Below, one piece after another: positions 38,547 to 44,998 of a stretch of DNA of 44,998 nt (positions are counted from its first letter, which is position 1; every line of letters starts with the position of its first letter). Under the pieces are notes generated by a model. That model had not been told where the DNA came from and did no database searches. It saw only the letters and a list, made by a program, of their open reading frames with translations. The position numbers and the translations under genes were made by a program. Where the stretch lies: positions 1 to 44,998 of the IMG/VR virus record IMGVR_UViG_3300015076_000003, one strand, 5' to 3'. The DNA comes from a virus.

Positions 38547-38920
38547 CAGTCCTGTCCTTCGCAATCCATGTCTCGCTTACAGATCTTGCAGCGAACGAAT
38601 CCACCTGATCGTGGGTCGATGAATTCCTCGTCCTCGTGGTACCCACGCTCGTAACAGATGCGTTGTACCTTGGTCAGTTCATCGGGCTTCCGCTGTGCCG
38701 CCGCTTCCTCTACTGGTCTCATACGATATCCTTCGTTGGAAGCGTTATCGCGTTCGTTGCCTGCAAAGCTCGCATCTCCGCAAACCGGACAGCATGGCTC
38801 GCAGTAATTTCCGTACAGTCCATGATCTGAGTCGGTGACTTCGTGGACTGGCGCCGTAGACTCACGGCAGCGAAAGCAAATCGCCTTGGCTTTTCTCTCG
38901 ATGTGGCAGTTGACGCTCAT
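38546..38920 (-). CDS. Multi-zinc-finger protein, 124 aa
   Basis: From ATG 38920 (MSVNCHIERKAKAICFRCRE) the protein has CFRC, CEPCCPVC and CKIC, enough for two or three zinc ribbons. A helix with QRICYERGYHEDEEFIDPR precedes the last knuckle. ATG 38938 is an alternative start. A 17-codon frame with GAGGGG ribosome site lies just upstream and ends on this ATG, perhaps coupling translation. Confidence 0.6.
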   Translation of the reverse strand: MSVNCHIERKAKAICFRCRESTAPVHEVTDSDHGLYGNYCEPCCPVCGDASFAGNERDNASNEGYRMRPVEEAAAQRKPDELTKVQRICYERGYHEDEEFIDPRSGGFVRCKICKRDMDCEGQD

Positions 38921-38966
38921 GCGCGCCTCGCTTGGCATCCACAGGCCCGCTCGGTCGCCAGTCTCA

Positions 38967-39170
38967 TCATCCCCTCAGCTTTCCCGTCGCAATCTTCGCG
39001 AACGTAACTACGCCGATCCAATACGGCTCTGCTTGTGAATCGCCGAGTGGTCTGCGTTGGACACGCACCATTGCGCCGCGCCGCCGCAATACGTAGATGC
39101 TCCCGCCGTCGATGTGCTCCCACTGCTCACCGCGTTGCGGGTCTGGTCGCTCGGTCCATGCGGTCCTCAT
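38967..39170 (-). CDS. Small SH3-like protein, 67 aa
   Basis: MRTAWTERPDPQRGEQWEHI and then strands SIYVLRRRGAMVRVQRRP and YWIGVVTFAKIATG suggest a compact beta barrel. It is coupled to the HTH replication-like gene (ATGA). Function unknown. Confidence 0.6.
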   Translation of the reverse strand: MRTAWTERPDPQRGEQWEHIDGGSIYVLRRRGAMVRVQRRPLGDSQAEPYWIGVVTFAKIATGKLRG

Positions 39171-39859
39171 AACCGTTTCCTTGCCGCCAGGGCCGCCATG
39201 TCGACGCCGGAGTCTCCGTAGTACCGCCCGGCGTCGTCCGTGCCAGCGTGGGGCGAATGGGCCACGGCAACCGGCTTGGGTTTGGGAACGCCGCGCTCGC
39301 GATCGGCCATGCAGCCGTTTTCCACTACTGTGACGATCCAGCCGGCCGATTCCGGCATGTTGCTGGTGCCTTGGACCTTGCGCCGCGCTCGCTCGATATG
39401 GGCCGCAATGACGAACCCGGTAACGCCGAAGTGGTGGGCCTTCCGGGCCAGCCGCGCCAGCAGCTCCGGGGTGGGGTCGATGTTGCAGGCTTCGATGTGC
39501 ATCTGGAGGGTTTGCTTTTCCGCTTCTGAGAATGGGGTTGGCTCAGTCGCGGAGCGCTTGGATTGATTCAACGTCTTCCTCCGGGAGGGTTCAGTAATAG
39601 ATAGACGGCCCTTGCTCCGCCAAAGCTCCGCCAAAGCTCCGCCATTTTCCTTTACAAAGTACTCCGCCGCCCCAGGTCCGGACTGCTCAACCGAGATCAG
39701 ATCCATTGTGACAAGTTGGCTCAGCCAGCGCTGGACCGAACGGAGCGGCCGGCCAAGCTCCGAGGCGATGCGGGGCTGGCGGATGGCAACATTTCCCTCC
39801 CCATAGGCTGTCTGGTAGCGCCACAGCAGCGAGAGGCACTGCCGGGCGCCCGCCTTCAC
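39167..39859 (-). CDS. Phage replication-initiator-like protein with winged HTH, 230 aa
   Basis: The N-terminal 70 residues (CLSLLWRYQTAYGEGNVAIR, then QPRIASELGRPLRSVQRWLS, LVTMDLISVEQ) have the form of a winged helix-turn-helix, as in phage O-type and RepA-type initiators. The middle contains ALAELWRSKGRL and a linker; the C-terminal half is helical (LLARLARKAHHFGVTGFVIA). It probably binds the phage origin or regulates late genes. GTG 39859 overlaps the upstream stop (GTGA). A transcription-factor role is the main alternative. Confidence 0.55.
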   Translation of the reverse strand: MKAGARQCLSLLWRYQTAYGEGNVAIRQPRIASELGRPLRSVQRWLSQLVTMDLISVEQSGPGAAEYFVKENGGALAELWRSKGRLSITEPSRRKTLNQSKRSATEPTPFSEAEKQTLQMHIEACNIDPTPELLARLARKAHHFGVTGFVIAAHIERARRKVQGTSNMPESAGWIVTVVENGCMADRERGVPKPKPVAVAHSPHAGTDDAGRYYGDSGVDMAALAARKRL

Positions 39860-40167
39860 GGCTGAACCCCGGCTCCCTTCAGCGCCGCCACGCATTCCTC
39901 TACGACGCTCGTGAAGTACTCCTGAGTGACCGAGGCTTTCCAGCCGTTGTGGGTGTACGGAACGCCGTCTCGCGCGTGGATCGCATTCAGTTCATGGAAC
40001 GCCTTCTGGAGTGCCGCGAGCAGCGCGTCGTAGGACGCCAGAGCTGCGTCACGTCCACAGTCGCAATAATCCGGGCCATCAATTTTGTAAATGACCGCCC
40101 CGCATGTATCGTGGTGGTGATCGTAGAACTTGAATGCGGCTGACACGCCGCGTGGTGAATCTTTCAT
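39856..40167 (-). CDS. Hypothetical protein, first gene of the late transcript, 103 aa
   Basis: GAGGAGG lies seven bases before ATG 40167. The protein (MKDSPRGVSAAFKFYDHHHD) has an early His/Cys cluster (HHHDTC, CDCGRD) and a helical C-terminal half (LASYDALLAALQKAFHELNA). It may bind zinc. Its 5' leader holds a hairpin and promoter. Role unknown. Confidence 0.65.
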   Translation of the reverse strand: MKDSPRGVSAAFKFYDHHHDTCGAVIYKIDGPDYCDCGRDAALASYDALLAALQKAFHELNAIHARDGVPYTHNGWKASVTQEYFTSVVEECVAALKGAGVQP

Positions 40168-40188
40168 GTCGCCCTCCTCGAAAAGGCG

Positions 40189-40221
40189 GTGGGTGCCCTC
40201 GTTCGAGGCTCAGGCACCCAC
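40189..40221 (-). promoter_or_regulatory. Leader hairpin before the late transcript's first gene
   Basis: GTGGGTGCC (40189-40197) pairs exactly with GGCACCCAC (40213-40221), and an inner CTCG-TT-CGAG (40198-40207) can form an alternative stem. CGCCTTTT follows on the RNA. It could be an attenuator or a protein-binding leader. Confidence 0.45.
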
Positions 40222-40247
40222 ACAAGTTTCTGTCCAGAACTGAATTC

Positions 40248-40256
40248 ATTCTACCA
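40248..40256 (-). promoter_or_regulatory. Extended -10 promoter for the 40167 gene
   Basis: The minus strand has TGGTAGAAT (TGn plus TAGAAT). The transcript would start near 40241 and give a 74-base leader that contains the hairpin. No clear -35. Confidence 0.45.
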
Positions 40257-40278
40257 TACCCGGTCGCAAGCCACATCC

Positions 40279-40956
40279 CTAACCCGCGAAGTCCAGCACT
40301 TCCTGGCTGAGCCGCTTGGCCGCGATCTCGCAGTAGCGCTCCTCAATCTCGATGCCGATGGCTGGCAGGCTGCATTGTGCTGCAGCCAGCAGCGTGGATC
40401 CACTTCCGCAATATGGGTCCACAATCGGGCCGCGATCAACGCCGCTATACCGAATGATGAATCGCAGCAGACCCAGAGGTTTTTGGTGAGGATGCAGCTT
40501 CTCGGAAATAGACACGTTCTCTTCGCCACTGCGGATGATGCCGCGCCACAGATGCCGATAGATGCGCGCCGGGGCTTGGAAGTTAGTCCAGATCAACTCG
40601 CAGTCGGCCTGATTATCTGGCGTCGTCTCAACGCGTTTATCCCAGACAATCCAACACCTCGAGGGTGGCAATACGTGGGCGCAGTAGTTCCCTCCGAAGA
40701 TTGCAGCCAGGGGCGCGATTTGCTCAAGGTGTCCCGGATCCAGCGGCGCATCATCGCCAACAATGCCAGGGAAGTTTTCGCTACGCGCCCAGCGAACCCG
40801 GACTGGATCCCGCCAACCGCTGTTGTGGTTCGAGCGGTAGCTGATCCCATACGGCGGATCCGTGAGCAGCAGCGAGCCACCCCAAACATCCGGCAGAATC
40901 TCGCGGCAGTCTCCGTGGAAAATCTGAATCCCGACATGATCGTAGTACGGCTTCAA
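40279..40956 (-). CDS. Beta-class DNA (N4/N6) methyltransferase, 225 aa
   Basis: LTDPPYGISY (DPPY at 33-36, motif IV) comes before DPYCGSGSTLL (from 180, motif I, SAM binding), the order of beta-class amino-methyltransferases. The HPHQKPLGLLRFII segment (motif X) fits. It is small and lacks a large recognition domain, as in many phage orphan methylases that guard against host restriction. The start is TTG 40956, overlapping the stop of the upstream gene (TTGA); earlier codons are shadows of that gene. Confidence 0.75.
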   Translation of the reverse strand: MKPYYDHVGIQIFHGDCREILPDVWGGSLLLTDPPYGISYRSNHNSGWRDPVRVRWARSENFPGIVGDDAPLDPGHLEQIAPLAAIFGGNYCAHVLPPSRCWIVWDKRVETTPDNQADCELIWTNFQAPARIYRHLWRGIIRSGEENVSISEKLHPHQKPLGLLRFIIRYSGVDRGPIVDPYCGSGSTLLAAAQCSLPAIGIEIEERYCEIAAKRLSQEVLDFAG

Positions 40957-41369
40957 GGCCGCACCACCGGCTCCCCATCCCGATACACCACTCCCGCAAT
41001 ACCGGGGTCGCACGTAACCGCTTTCCAGCGCCCCTCCGCGAGCTGCTCTTTCCACCACATCGACGTACACTCCGGGTTCGCTTGGGCTTCGGTGTGCCGC
41101 GCGTGGGCCTTCTGGCAGGCCAGCCACCACGCCATAGCCATATCGCGCCCGCCCTTGTAGAAATCGCGCTCGCGGGCTGTAGAGATCAGCGTCTCGCGGT
41201 AAAACTTGACCTCCTGAGCATGCGCCTTCTCGGTCGCTTCTCTCTGGCGCTTCAGTTCCTCCGTAGCCGCGTTGATCTGCCAGCCGACGTCCAGCACCAG
41301 GAAGATCCCGATTGCCAGAATAGTGATTGTAGCGGAGAGCCACCAAGTAGAGGAGCGAGGGCGGGTCAT
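40953..41369 (-). CDS. Membrane-anchored coiled-coil protein, 138 aa
   Basis: MTRPRSSTWWLSATITILAI is a transmembrane anchor with short basic cytoplasmic end. A coiled coil follows (NAATEELKRQREATEKAHAQ) and then a domain with MAMAWWLACQKAHARH and a C-terminal RDGEPVVRP. The anchor plus periplasmic coiled coil resembles an inner spanin, yet it is among early genes. Coupled at both ends. Confidence 0.6.
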   Translation of the reverse strand: MTRPRSSTWWLSATITILAIGIFLVLDVGWQINAATEELKRQREATEKAHAQEVKFYRETLISTARERDFYKGGRDMAMAWWLACQKAHARHTEAQANPECTSMWWKEQLAEGRWKAVTCDPGIAGVVYRDGEPVVRP

Positions 41370-41557
41370 GCGGGCCGTCTCCTTTTACCTACGGCTCGCT
41401 TGGCGTCCGCAATCACATTTTCGTAGGCCATCTCCAGCGCCTCATGAAAATCGAGTCCCCAATCGCGCACGGAGTGTCGCCGTAGGTGGGCGATGGACTG
41501 ATACAACGTGATTCGCTTCAGCGCATCGAAGTATCGCTTCTCGTTCTGAGCCTTCAT
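41366..41557 (-). CDS. Small helical protein, 63 aa
   Basis: GGGAGGGG precedes ATG 41557. The product (MKAQNEKRYFDALKRITLYQ) is helical, basic at the end (KRAVGKRRRPA), with a YQSIAHLRRHSVRDWGLDF middle. No family recognised. Confidence 0.65.
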   Translation of the reverse strand: MKAQNEKRYFDALKRITLYQSIAHLRRHSVRDWGLDFHEALEMAYENVIADAKRAVGKRRRPA

Positions 41558-41766
41558 TTCCCCTCCCTGCATTCGTGCGGCACTCGGTTGCCGGTACAGG
41601 CCGCTACAGCTTCCCAAGCTCGCTGCTGGTCCGCGAATCGCAACTCACGCCGCTGCTGATCGTCCACGCGAAAGAAATGTGGAGCGAGCAACACGCCGCC
41701 CCAGAAGGTTGCAATGAAAACCGGGATCAGCAGCACCCCCACGTTCACTTTGGAATCGTAGCTCAT
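41554..41766 (-). CDS. Single-span membrane protein, 70 aa
   Basis: MSYDSKVNVGVLLIPVFIAT followed by FWGGVLLAPHFF forms one membrane segment. The C-terminal half is a charged helix (QQRRELRFADQQRAWEAVAA) with two cysteines at the end. It might act in envelope interaction or as a holin-like protein; unproven. Confidence 0.6.
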   Translation of the reverse strand: MSYDSKVNVGVLLIPVFIATFWGGVLLAPHFFRVDDQQRRELRFADQQRAWEAVAACTGNRVPHECREGK

Positions 41767-42341
41767 AGACCTCCTAGCGCCTCCCCGTTCTCCCGTGCGA
41801 GTGCGGTTTCCTCTGCGGTCGGCTCGGTGCGCTTCGTGATTACTGCCTCGAATCTGAAGCCGATGTACTGGCCCACCTTCGCGTAGCCGACTTTCTCCGC
41901 CCACTCAGCGAAGAACGGGTTATCTGGCCATGGCACTGGTCCTTTCATTCCTCCGTCGATCCAGTCATTGATCGTTATAACTACGTCGGCTGAAAAGCCG
42001 TAAGTTCCGTTGTTCCACGCTCGGAGTACCCTGAGAGCGATATGCATTCGCAAGGGAGTATTCGTGTCCGTGGCCGCCCCGGCGTCGGGAGAGAGGGCGG
42101 CGCGAGCTTCCTCAGCAGCGCGCAATGCCGATGGTGCTCCAAATTGCACAATGTCGTCCAGCATCCCGTAGTACATCCCCTGGCTGGCCTCATCGAGGGC
42201 ATTGGCGGCTTTCGTCAGCGCCGCGTCCTTCGCCGCGAGCTGGGCTTCCAGTTGGGCAACCTCGGCGGCAAAGGCTAGAAACGGGGCATCGGTGGCGATG
42301 TTGCACGCCTCGTGTATCCGCACACTCAACAAGTCAGCCAT
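41763..42341 (-). CDS. Hypothetical protein with N-terminal coiled coil, 192 aa
   Basis: The N-terminal half has a coiled coil (VAQLEAQLAAKDAALTKAAN) and ALDEASQGMYYGMLDDIVQF; the C-terminal half is globular (DVVITINDWIDGGMKGPVPW; VGQYIGFRFEAVITKRTEP). It is part of a fully overlapped early operon. No motif gives a function. Confidence 0.6.
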   Translation of the reverse strand: MADLLSVRIHEACNIATDAPFLAFAAEVAQLEAQLAAKDAALTKAANALDEASQGMYYGMLDDIVQFGAPSALRAAEEARAALSPDAGAATDTNTPLRMHIALRVLRAWNNGTYGFSADVVITINDWIDGGMKGPVPWPDNPFFAEWAEKVGYAKVGQYIGFRFEAVITKRTEPTAEETALARENGEALGGL

Positions 42342-42624
42342 TCTGCACCGCCTTTCTGATCGACTCCACCTTCCCGCGCTTCCGCGGCGTCCGTTCGTTG
42401 GCCGGCTGGATCGGCTGGCGGTGGGCCCGCCATGCCTTGAGTCCGTCGTCCGATCGGTGCGCGAGGTTCGCGTGCCATCGAGACGTGAACAGCAGACACC
42501 GGACGATCAGGCTAGGCACCGTGGGCCATCGGCTCCCGTTGTGCCAGGCGATGAACCGGCAAGCCTCATGACCCAGGAAGACGAACAGCGGCCACCACCA
42601 GCCGACGTCGGGTATCCAGGTCAT
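42334..42624 (-). CDS. Small protein with an N-terminal hydrophobic helix, 96 aa
   Basis: MTWIPDVGWWWPLFVFLGHE is hydrophobic and could be membrane-associated; CRFIAWHNGSRWPTVPSLIV follows, and the C-terminal 40 residues are basic. It overlaps the RusA-like gene by four bases. Unknown function. Confidence 0.6.
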   Translation of the reverse strand: MTWIPDVGWWWPLFVFLGHEACRFIAWHNGSRWPTVPSLIVRCLLFTSRWHANLAHRSDDGLKAWRAHRQPIQPANERTPRKRGKVESIRKAVQNG

Positions 42625-43070
42625 GGGACGATCTCCACTTCGATCCGCGGTCGCACGCGGTCCAGATCCAACCGCGTGCCGTCCCACGAATAGATCAGTT
42701 TGTCGTTCTGGATAATTCCAGTTTCCTCCAGAACGTCGCCCAGCGCTTGCTCATAGCCCACCAGATCACCCGCGAGCCTATCCCGGTAGAAAGTGGCCCG
42801 GACCTGGATCGAGCCGCTCACAGGCAAAACGACGCGCTTTAAGCGCAATGCCACGCGGATGCCCGCAAGGTGAACCATGGCGACATCGTGCCACTGCTCA
42901 TAAGCGATGCTCTGGATATGAAAGCGCCGTCCACCCCGGACAATTACCCGACCGTGATTCTTCTTCGTTCGTGGTGGACCGAGGATCGTGAACGAGGCTA
43001 TCGCACTCGCCGATGGAACGAAGGGCCGCAGTCCCTCTACGAACTCGCGAGCGTCTGCCTTCGTGCTCAC
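42621..43070 (-). CDS. rusA: RusA-type Holliday-junction resolvase
   Basis: The 149-residue protein shows the RusA pattern: a strand with ILGPPRTKKNHGRV (basic PxxKxR-like DNA-contact loop), a long beta segment, and FYRDRLAGDLVGYEQALGDV with GIIQNDK (conserved Asp residues of the metal site). It cuts four-way junctions in replicating phage DNA and prepares it for packaging. GTG 43070 overlaps the previous stop (GTGA), with GAGG upstream. It is the clearest recombination enzyme in the genome. Confidence 0.8.
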   Translation of the reverse strand: MSTKADAREFVEGLRPFVPSASAIASFTILGPPRTKKNHGRVIVRGGRRFHIQSIAYEQWHDVAMVHLAGIRVALRLKRVVLPVSGSIQVRATFYRDRLAGDLVGYEQALGDVLEETGIIQNDKLIYSWDGTRLDLDRVRPRIEVEIVP

Positions 43071-43252
43071 TTCAACCTCATTGCAATTCCGGTCAGATTT
43101 CCCGAAGCCACTATCAGTTTTTCTTTCGCTTCCCTAACGCAGGATTCTCCCAACCCGGTAGCGGCGTCGGTTAAGTTCTGGGCCGCAGCCAACAGAAACC
43201 CAATTTCAGACATCAGGTTGCTGTGCTGTTCGCGCAACTCAATCGGATGCAT
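43067..43252 (-). CDS. Small helical protein, 61 aa
   Basis: MHPIELREQHSNLMSEIGFL starts one long helix, then AAAQNLTDAATGLGESCVRE and a terminal helix. The start ATG 43252 shares a base with the stop of the upstream gene (TGATG). Unknown. Confidence 0.55.
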   Translation of the reverse strand: MHPIELREQHSNLMSEIGFLLAAAQNLTDAATGLGESCVREAKEKLIVASGNLTGIAMRLK

Positions 43253-43443
43253 CACGGCAGCAAGCTCCCCTGGCCGTCCTTTGGCGCGCGCTTCTTCGGC
43301 GTCCGAAATTCCAGCGCGAGTTCGACCGAGTTCGCCAGATCTCGCAACGTCGCCAGCGTGCAGGTCTTCATGAAGGCCCGGATGCCCTCGAATTGCTCCC
43401 GCTCTTTCGCGATATCGTCTTCGCTTCGTGCCGTCTTTGCCAT
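43252..43443 (-). CDS. Small helical protein, 63 aa
   Basis: AAAAGGAG precedes ATG 43443. MAKTARSEDDIAKEREQFEG leads into a helix (CTLATLRDLANSVELALEF) and a basic tail. The frame continues upstream to 43695 only as a shadow. Unknown. Confidence 0.6.
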   Translation of the reverse strand: MAKTARSEDDIAKEREQFEGIRAFMKTCTLATLRDLANSVELALEFRTPKKRAPKDGQGSLLP

Positions 43444-43453
43444 TTCGCTCCTT

Positions 43454-43612
43454 TTATAAAACTCCCACCCATTCGAACCAGTGTTCCCAGCAGCGGTTGT
43501 GTCCGTCCTTGCGAATGATCGCAGCCACCCGCTTGCAGCGGACGTTGTATTTATTGCCGATCTCATCCACAACACGATCCACCACGCAACAACGCGGGCG
43601 CTCATCCGCCAT
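43454..43612 (-). CDS. Small cysteine/tryptophan-rich protein, 52 aa
   Basis: MADERPRCCVVDRVVDEIGN then YNVRCKRVAAIIRKDGHNRC and WEHWFEWVGVL. Four cysteines and two histidines could bind zinc, and a beta-strand plus helix fold is likely. It overlaps the upstream gene by 11 bases. Unknown function. Confidence 0.55.
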   Translation of the reverse strand: MADERPRCCVVDRVVDEIGNKYNVRCKRVAAIIRKDGHNRCWEHWFEWVGVL

Positions 43613-43724
43613 GACGCACCGCCCACCACTTCAACGCCATCCAGAACACGCCCCACACCGCCGCCACAGTCGCCAGGATCAACGCGAGCAGGCAACCGGG
43701 CCGCACTCTGGCTTGTGGGTCCAT
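43602..43724 (-). CDS. Tiny single-span membrane protein, 40 aa
   Basis: GAAGGG lies before ATG 43724. The product has one transmembrane helix (CLLALILATVAAVWGVFWMA) and a short basic tail. Size and topology allow a holin-like or membrane regulator role, but no lysis enzyme is nearby. Confidence 0.5.
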   Translation of the reverse strand: MDPQARVRPGCLLALILATVAAVWGVFWMALKWWAVRHGG

Positions 43725-43727
43725 GCG

Positions 43728-44264
43728 CTACCCTTCGTCGGCCTCTTCGCTGGTATCGTCGGCCTGTTCTTTCGAGATCAGCCGCAATTGGTTACTTGCC
43801 TCGGTCGCCGCTTTCTTCGCCGCCGGCGTGATTTCGATATCGACGCCGTCTTTCTTGATCGCGTGGATAAGCTGGTGCATCGCGGCGTCCGAGTCGATCA
43901 GGATTATTTGGAAGCTGAGCAGCATCTGCTCGTCGTCGGCGTGTTGCTTGATCGTGACTTTGTGGAGCCGGAGAACTCGGAAGTCCGAGCCTTTGCCGTC
44001 GATCTTCGCCCTGCCGTCAAGCGTTCCCTGGCGGGCGCGGAATGTGACCATCGGACCATACCAGTCGATGCCCAGATCGTAGCCGCGCACGTCGGGATCT
44101 TCGGGGTCCGCCTTGCGCTTGTACACACGGTCCTTCACGCCGAGCTGCTCGGCTATGTCCGGGTTGAACGGCGCCGAGCAGTGAACGGTCATCAGAACTT
44201 CAGAACTCAGCTTCATACTGGCTGAGCGAAAGTTTGCGTTGAGTAATTTAGTCTTCTTCGCCAT
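43728..44264 (-). CDS. Hypothetical early protein, 178 aa
   Basis: GAGGAG precedes ATG 44264. The protein (MAKKTKLLNANFRSASMKLS) is beta-rich: SEVLMTVHCSAPF, GYDLGIDWYGPMVTFRARQG, RVLRLHKVTIKQHADDEQML, LLSFQIILIDSD. An acidic C terminus ends in SEEADEG. It resembles a compact beta-barrel or sandwich, of unknown function. Confidence 0.65.
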   Translation of the reverse strand: MAKKTKLLNANFRSASMKLSSEVLMTVHCSAPFNPDIAEQLGVKDRVYKRKADPEDPDVRGYDLGIDWYGPMVTFRARQGTLDGRAKIDGKGSDFRVLRLHKVTIKQHADDEQMLLSFQIILIDSDAAMHQLIHAIKKDGVDIEITPAAKKAATEASNQLRLISKEQADDTSEEADEG

Positions 44265-44385
44265 TGGTCTCCTCTTCTGAATCGGTCTGTTCTTCGCGCA
44301 TCTCGTCGGGAAAGATGCCGCTGGTTACATCGTCGCCGTTGTCCTCATCGCCCGAATACATGTGACATGAGAGTGTGTCTGCCAT
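44248..44385 (-). CDS. Small acidic protein, 45 aa
   Basis: AATAGGAG lies before ATG 44385. MADTLSCHMYSGDEDNGDDV continues as a strongly acidic chain (EEQTDSEEETNGEED). It overlaps the next gene by 17 bases. A DNA-mimic role is conceivable from charge alone; unproven. Confidence 0.55.
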   Translation of the reverse strand: MADTLSCHMYSGDEDNGDDVTSGIFPDEMREEQTDSEEETNGEED

Positions 44386-44392
44386 GGTTCTC

Positions 44393-44671
44393 CTATTTGA
44401 CGTCTGGGTGTTGCTTTAGAAGTTCTTCGCCCGGAGGTTGCAAGCCATTGATGCAATCCCAGAGCGTTGTGATGTTGCGACAGTGCGGGCTTCGCCGGAG
44501 CGATTCAGCAGCAGCAGCGTTGTAGCAAACGCTGTAGGCTGTATTGCCGTAGTCGTTCAGGTAACTTGCGATCAGATCCGGCTGGGGGTCCACTTCGCCG
44601 CTCCCGTCGTCATAGATGCCGTCGTTGCGAAGCATTTTGCAGATCAGCTTCGGATTGTCGATGGTCGCCAT
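44393..44671 (-). CDS. Hypothetical protein, 92 aa
   Basis: GGAGATCAAGTA precedes ATG 44671, which overlaps the pentapeptide gene's stop (TAATG). The protein (MATIDNPKLICKMLRNDGIY) has a DPQPDLIASYLNDYGNTAYS middle and Cys near the end. It is compact and helical. No family recognised. Confidence 0.65.
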   Translation of the reverse strand: MATIDNPKLICKMLRNDGIYDDGSGEVDPQPDLIASYLNDYGNTAYSVCYNAAAAESLRRSPHCRNITTLWDCINGLQPPGEELLKQHPDVK

Positions 44672-44998
44672 TACTTGATCTCCGCTGGTGTTTCGATCCC
44701 TACAATTCCATACTTTTCCATCCACTGCCGCGCGTGTGCGATATGCGCTCGGTACTCGGTGACTTGCTCAGACGTGTAGCCTTCGGTCCTTCCGATAGCG
44801 GCGTAGTGCTCTTCCCACCATGCCAGCGTGTTGTGGTGACAGCCAATGGTCAAGTAGCCCGCCGTGCGCGCAATCAGCGCGTGGCGCGTACCCATGATTT
44901 GCAGCGGCATTAGACCGTCCTTCAGTAGACCGATAACCCCGCTCAGGTTGGCTCCGCTCAGGTCGGCCCTGCTCAGGTTGGCCCCGCTCAGGTCGGCC
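44671..44998 (-). CDS. Pentapeptide-repeat protein, C-terminal part (continues from base 1)
   Basis: The frame enters from the right edge as ADLSG-ANLSR-ADLSG-ANLSG, then VIGLLKDGL and a C-terminal domain (LQIMGTRHALIARTAGYLTI; GCHHNTLAWWEEHYAAIG). This cap (IxGxRHxIxxxxGxxxIGCxxxTxxxW) is a typical end for phage pentapeptide proteins. Joined to 1-191 it gives 172 residues with ten pentapeptides. Stop TAA overlaps the 92-residue gene. Confidence 0.85.
   Translation of the reverse strand, partial: ADLSGANLSRADLSGANLSGVIGLLKDGLMPLQIMGTRHALIARTAGYLTIGCHHNTLAWWEEHYAAIGRTEGYTSEQVTEYRAHIAHARQWMEKYGIVGIETPAEIK
44941..44998. repeat. Tandem 15-bp repeat, right end
   Basis: Four near-identical 15-bp units continue the array at 1-90 when the ends are joined. 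They encode the last four pentapeptides. Confidence 0.85.

Overview
The window reads as one complete, circularly permuted genome of a tailed dsDNA bacteriophage with a P22-like (podovirus-type) virion module. The two ends lie inside one pentapeptide-repeat gene. Joining base 44998 to base 1 restores an uninterrupted 172-codon frame, so the contig is very probably closed. Almost every gene is on the minus strand, packed with ATGA, TGATG, GTGA or TTGA overlaps. The DNA is GC-rich. The host cannot be proven. Many Sec signal peptides ending in Ala/Gly-Gln (the VAFAQ or AAVAQ style) suggest a diderm soil bacterium, possibly an Acidobacteriota member; this is inference.

Layout, following minus-strand transcription. 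(1) An early/replication segment runs from about 5305 down through base 1, across the junction, to 40279. It holds many small zinc-knuckle proteins, an SSB-like protein, a Gp157-like protein, the pentapeptide protein, a RusA-type resolvase, membrane/coiled-coil proteins and a DNA methyltransferase. Two sigma70-like promoters fire into it with their predicted start sites on GTG start codons. (2) From a promoter near 40250, a replication-protein-like HTH gene leads into the packaging and virion operon: TerS, TerL, portal, scaffold, an initiator-like tRNA-Met, coat protein and two tail-accessory (gp4-like) proteins. A block of fibre-like proteins follows, then a gp10-like protein, a GNAT protein and three ejection-type proteins, ending at 10802. 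(3) A minus-strand cassette (10661 to 6969) encodes a small protein, a DUF3800 protein, a fused nuclease-methyltransferase and a tiny basic protein. (4) A short rightward operon (5562-6946) includes a Ref/HNH-like protein. (5) One plus-strand Dam-type methylase (18255-19049) interrupts the late operon like a moron.

Most interesting points: seven virion-region proteins carry Sec signal peptides, all with Gln after the predicted cleavage site; a perfect 16-bp parS-like palindrome lies inside an ejection-protein gene; DnaJ-type double CxxCxGxG zinc modules recur in four unrelated proteins, including both terminase subunits; a phage-encoded tRNA has initiator identity features, and several promoters sit where they would give leaderless mRNAs; a hairpin buries the Shine-Dalgarno site of the coat gene. 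No integrase, DNA polymerase, endolysin or tail needle was recognised. All functional calls come from reading motifs and gene order; no database search was run.
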